A stretch of DNA of 13,448 nt, from assembly GCA_023434265.1 (NCBI GenBank), contig JAEYTA010000082.1, positions 1-13,448 of the forward strand, in the 5' to 3' direction. The stretch comes from Pseudomonadota bacterium (GTDB lineage Bacteria; Pseudomonadota; Alphaproteobacteria; Caulobacterales; Caulobacteraceae). Numbering within the stretch: position 1 is the stretch's first letter; each line of letters begins with the position of its first letter. Below the pieces are notes generated by a model, which made no database searches, was not told the DNA's origin, and saw only the letters and a list, made by a program, of their open reading frames with translations. The translations under genes were made by a program, and so were the position numbers. Shown piece after piece: positions 7,077 through 13,448 of this stretch.

Positions 7077-9115
7077 TCAGCTCGCGGCGGCCCTCGAGTC
7101 GGGGGCGTCGGCGTTCCGCCCCGTTCGTCCAGCCAGCAGGTCGCGCATGCGGGCGGCCAGTTCGGCATGCTCGTATGGCTTGTCGATCAGGGCGAACTCG
7201 TGCGAGCGGCCCTGCGCGCCCTCGCCGAGGTATCCGGAGGTCAGCAGCACCGCCAGCCCCGGACGCAGCTCCTGCGCTTTCCGCGCCAGTTCGATGCCGT
7301 TCATGCCGCCGGGCATGACCACGTCGGAGAACAGCAGGTCGTAGCCCTGGTCGCCCGACAGCCGGTGCAGCGCGCCCGCCGCATCCGCGGCCACGTCGCA
7401 GCGGTAGCCGAGCCCGGTCAGCATATCCAGGCAGACGCTGAGCACCGCCGGATCGTCTTCCACGATCAGGACCCGTTCGGATCCGCCCGCGACCTCGCGC
7501 CTCCGGCCCGGCCCGGGCGCCTCCGCGGGCGCGTCCTCGCTCAACGGCAGGGAGAGGGTGAAGCTCGCCCCCTCGCCCGGGGCGCTCGCCACTTCGACCC
7601 GCCCGCCCGACTGGGCCACGAAGCCGTAGACCTGCGACAGACCCAGTCCGGACCCGCGGCCGACCTCCTTGGTGGTGTAGAACGGTTCGAAGACGCGGCG
7701 GGCGACCTCGGGGCTCATGCCCTCGCCGCTGTCCGAGACCCGGATGACGGCGAACGCCGCCTCGTCCTCCCCGCCGGCGCGCGACGCGGCGATCGACAGA
7801 TCGCCCTCGCCGTTCATCGCGTCGCGGGCGTTGACCGCCAAGTTCAGGAGCGCGGCCTCGAGGTGGGTGGGGTCGACCAGCACATGAAGCGGTTCGGCCG
7901 GAACCTCCAGGTCGATCGACACCCCCTCGCCGACCGCCTGCCGCAGCAGGGGCAGGAAGTTGCGGATCAGCACGTTCAGGTCGACGACCGTCGGGTTCAG
8001 CTGCTGCTGCCGCGAGAAGGCGAGCAACTGCCGGGTCAGGCTGTGCCCCTTCTCGGCCGCGGCCCGGATGGCGGCCAGGTGCTTGGCGGCGTTGGGCTGG
8101 TCCTCGAGCCGGCGCAGCAGGATGTCGGCGTTGCCAAGCACCACGGTCAGCAGGTTGTTGAAGTCGTGCGCCACCCCGCCGGTCAGCTGACCGACCGCCT
8201 CCATCTTGCGCGCCTGGGTCAGCTGCTCCTCGAGATTCCGGCGCTCGGTGACGTCCAGAAGGGTGCCGATGATCTGGGCCTCGCCGTCCTCGTCCACCGA
8301 CCAGACCCCCTGGTCGAGGAACCTGCGATACTCCCCGTCGGCGCACATCCAGCGATACTCGCAGGCGTAGGCCCCCGTTTCCGAGGCCTTCAGCAGGCAG
8401 TCGACCACGCCCTCGACATCGTCGGGATGGATGCGCCCGAGGCCGATCTCCGGCTCCTCGACGAACCGGTGGGGCTCGAATCCGGTCAGCGGCGTGATGC
8501 TGTCGCTGACGAACCGGGCGCCGAACGGATGGCCGGTGCTGCGGGCGGTGAACACCACCGGCAAGGACTTCAGGATGGCGTCCTGCCGCTCCCGCGCGGT
8601 GCGCAGCGCCAGCTCGGCGGCCAGCTTCTCCTCGCTGATCCGGGCGTTCTCCTCCAGCAGGGCCGAACGCTCCTCGCCTTGGCGGCGGACCTCCAGCGTC
8701 TTCAGGTGCAGATCGGCGAGGATGGAGACCTTGGAGCGCAGGATGAACGGATCGACCGGCTTGAACACCACGTCCACTGCCCCGACGGAATAGGCCTGGA
8801 AGATGTGGGACTCGTCGCGGAACACGGCGGTGACGAAGACGATCGGCGTGTCGCGCGTGCGCGGATGCTCGCGGATCAGCCGCGCCGTCTCGTAGCCGTC
8901 CATGCCGGGCATGTGCAGGTCCAGCAGGATGACCGCGAACTCCTGGGTCAGCAGCAGGCGCAGCGCCTCTTCTCCCGAACGCGCCACCACCAGCTCGTGA
9001 CCCAGCACCTCGAGCGCCTCCGAGGCGGCGAAGGCGTTGCGCTCGTCGTCATCGACGATCAGCACCCGGGCGGTCAGCGCCGCGGCGCCGGTCCCTTTCT
9101 TGCGCGAGCGCGGCA

Positions 9116-9116
<1 letters not shown>
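7077..9116 (-). CDS. Hybrid histidine kinase, REC-PAS-HisKA-HATPase-REC
   Basis: This 679-residue soluble signalling protein shows no membrane segment. The N-terminal receiver (about 16-138) has the acidic pocket at 22-24, phospho-acceptor Asp66, Thr96 and Lys119. A short coiled coil (about 140-180) leads to a PAS domain (about 180-292). The HisKA H-box GGVAHDFNNLL carries His317, in the style of CckA-like kinases. The ATP-binding domain has the N-box Asn429, DSGEGM (462-467), FEPFYTT (476-482) and GRGSGLGL (487-494). A C-terminal receiver (about 547-662) has Asp598, Thr626 and Lys646. All catalytic residues are present. The ATG overlaps the stop of the upstream multi-HAMP kinase by one base (TGATG), which suggests translational coupling and a shared pathway. 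An N-terminal receiver could accept phosphate from a partner relay. No HPt or DNA-binding output is present, so the final target is unknown. Confidence 0.93.

Positions 9117-13448
<4,332 letters not shown>

Overview
The window is GC-rich and tightly packed, and every gene I can support reads on the minus strand. It resembles an alphaproteobacterial chromosome. Caulobacterales (Caulobacter, Brevundimonas or Phenylobacterium-like) is a reasonable guess from the base composition, the cco gene order and the kinase types, but I could not test it. In transcription order the window runs from right to left.

Positions 13448 to 7077 hold two adjacent hybrid histidine kinases. The first is incomplete at its N-terminus because it runs off the right edge. 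It has an array of 92-residue HAMP repeats, then GAF, coiled coil, HisKA, HATPase and receivers. This is the layout of the group III (Nik1/Os-1-like) kinases best known from fungi. Its stop overlaps the start of the second kinase by one base (TGATG). The second kinase is REC-PAS-HisKA-HATPase-REC, with a CckA-like H-box. Neither protein has a visible HPt domain or DNA-binding output.

Positions 7076 to 6842 are the only real intergenic gap (235 bp). It contains a candidate FNR/FixK-type box (TTGTTCTGGAGCAA on the minus strand) about 65 bp upstream of ccoN, and two short inverted repeats.

Positions 6841 to 1 hold a high-affinity cbb3-type cytochrome c oxidase operon in the order ccoN-ccoO-ccoQ-ccoP-ccoG-ccoH-ccoI. 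The first four genes encode the oxidase subunits. CcoG, CcoH and CcoI are maturation proteins: a copper-related ferredoxin-like membrane protein, an assembly factor and a copper P-type ATPase. Six of the genes are chained by 4 to 8 base stop/start overlaps. ccoI runs off the left edge; ccoS often follows it in other genomes but would lie outside.

The oxidase operon is standard. The less ordinary part is the kinase pair: near-identical 276-bp repeats with a mosaic pattern, a degenerate receiver between two intact ones, and a position directly upstream of a low-oxygen respiration operon. Any functional link between kinases and oxidase is inference.
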